From Synechococcus sp. HJ21-Hayes (lineage in GTDB: Bacteria; Cyanobacteriota; Cyanobacteriia; PCC-6307; Cyanobiaceae): 64,000 nucleotides of DNA. Position 1 is the first letter of the stretch. Every line of letters begins with the position of its first letter. This document shows, piece by piece, positions 63,788 through 64,000 of the stretch. Position numbers and translations under genes: made by a program. Location: the NCBI RefSeq assembly GCF_024345835.1, contig NZ_JAGQBW010000007.1:62001-126000 (forward strand), in the 5' to 3' direction. The notes under the pieces were generated by a model that saw only the letters and a list, made by a program, of their open reading frames with translations, was not told the DNA's origin and ran no database searches.

Positions 63788-64000
63788 GCGTTCGCTGCGT
63801 GGGGGCCCATGACGCCACAACCATCCCGCATCGTCAAAGCGGCCTGTCGCGGAGTGTTGGGTTGAGACGCCAGCTGCGACTGGCCGGCTGGATTGGCCTC
63901 TGGCGCCCTGGCGCCGTCGCAGGGCCGGGCCAGTGCGGTTTGCCCGATGGCGTCAAGGGCTGCGCCGCTTTCCTCACCCCGCTGGCTGGCTGGTGCTGGG

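Noticed and set aside
63862-64000. Possible start of a plus-strand gene at the window end
   Set aside because: TTG-start and other frames are open to the edge but too short to recognise a family.

Overview
The window is a dense stretch of a GC-rich unicellular cyanobacterial chromosome, most like the Cyanobium/freshwater-to-coastal Synechococcus group. The lineage call rests on photosynthesis genes recognisable by sequence: psaK, petN, psb29/thf1, a thylakoid PSI-accumulation thioredoxin-like protein and a four-domain DXS. It is supported by many cyanobacteria-restricted families (DUF3727, DUF3685, DUF2103, DUF1830, DUF2499, DUF3593, DUF2811, TIGR04168, TIGR02450) and a few GCGATCGC (HIP1) octamers. 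I see no rRNA, tRNA, CRISPR array, intact insertion sequence or prophage. Gene spacing is very tight, with many 1-8 nt overlaps. No database search was run; family names come from motif recognition.

Layout. 1-6 kb is one minus-strand run: F420-ligase-like protein, GNAT-like protein, ruvX, DUF3727, yqeG, proB, lpxD. 6-15.5 kb holds fumC, the PSI accumulation factor, DUF3685, a Fur-family regulator, a Trp-rich/HisA fusion overlapping coq4-like, an epimerase, pgsA, a CBS protein and an unknown anchored protein. 15.5-19.8 kb has pdeM and a GST, then a large plus-strand AAA/polyferredoxin membrane fusion and two small genes. 19.8-26 kb is a translationally coupled DNA-repair operon (exonuclease, ATP-dependent ligase, Lhr-like helicase) followed upstream by nadA. 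26-31.3 kb has a TIGR04168 phosphoesterase plus a GT-B-like protein, an AT-richer regulatory gap, a lambda-endolysin-like GH104 enzyme, a TPM protein and MidA.

31.3-43 kb: aroB, a phosphoribosyltransferase, recQ, an orphan sugar-type ABC permease, purK, an AT-richer gene-poor stretch with one small secreted protein, DUF2103, clpS, petN plus a small membrane ORF, cofH, an unknown protein and psb29. 43-52.6 kb: clpP and ftsH facing each other across a shared terminator, DUF1830, a MacB-type permease, pyk, a MazG-like enzyme, a secreted protein, yggT, scpB and ilvA. 52.7-64 kb: dxs plus an FAD oxidoreductase, psaK, a coupled DUF2499-DUF3593-glutamate-receptor-like trio, a DOMON-like protein with a NahK-like kinase, a glycine-rich RRM protein, a Nif11-like small protein, and an operon of an ABC-2 exporter with a short SepF-domain protein and DUF2811.

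Functional themes are photosystem upkeep and quality control (psaK, petN, psb29, PSI factor, ftsH, clpP, clpS), DNA repair (ruvX, recQ, ligase-associated set), deazaflavin chemistry (cofH, F420-ligase-like) and ordinary biosynthesis. The least conventional items are the Trp-rich/HisA fusion, the sigma-54-activator-like AAA domain fused to a membrane polyferredoxin, and the receptor-like protein coupled to two plastid-type membrane DUFs.
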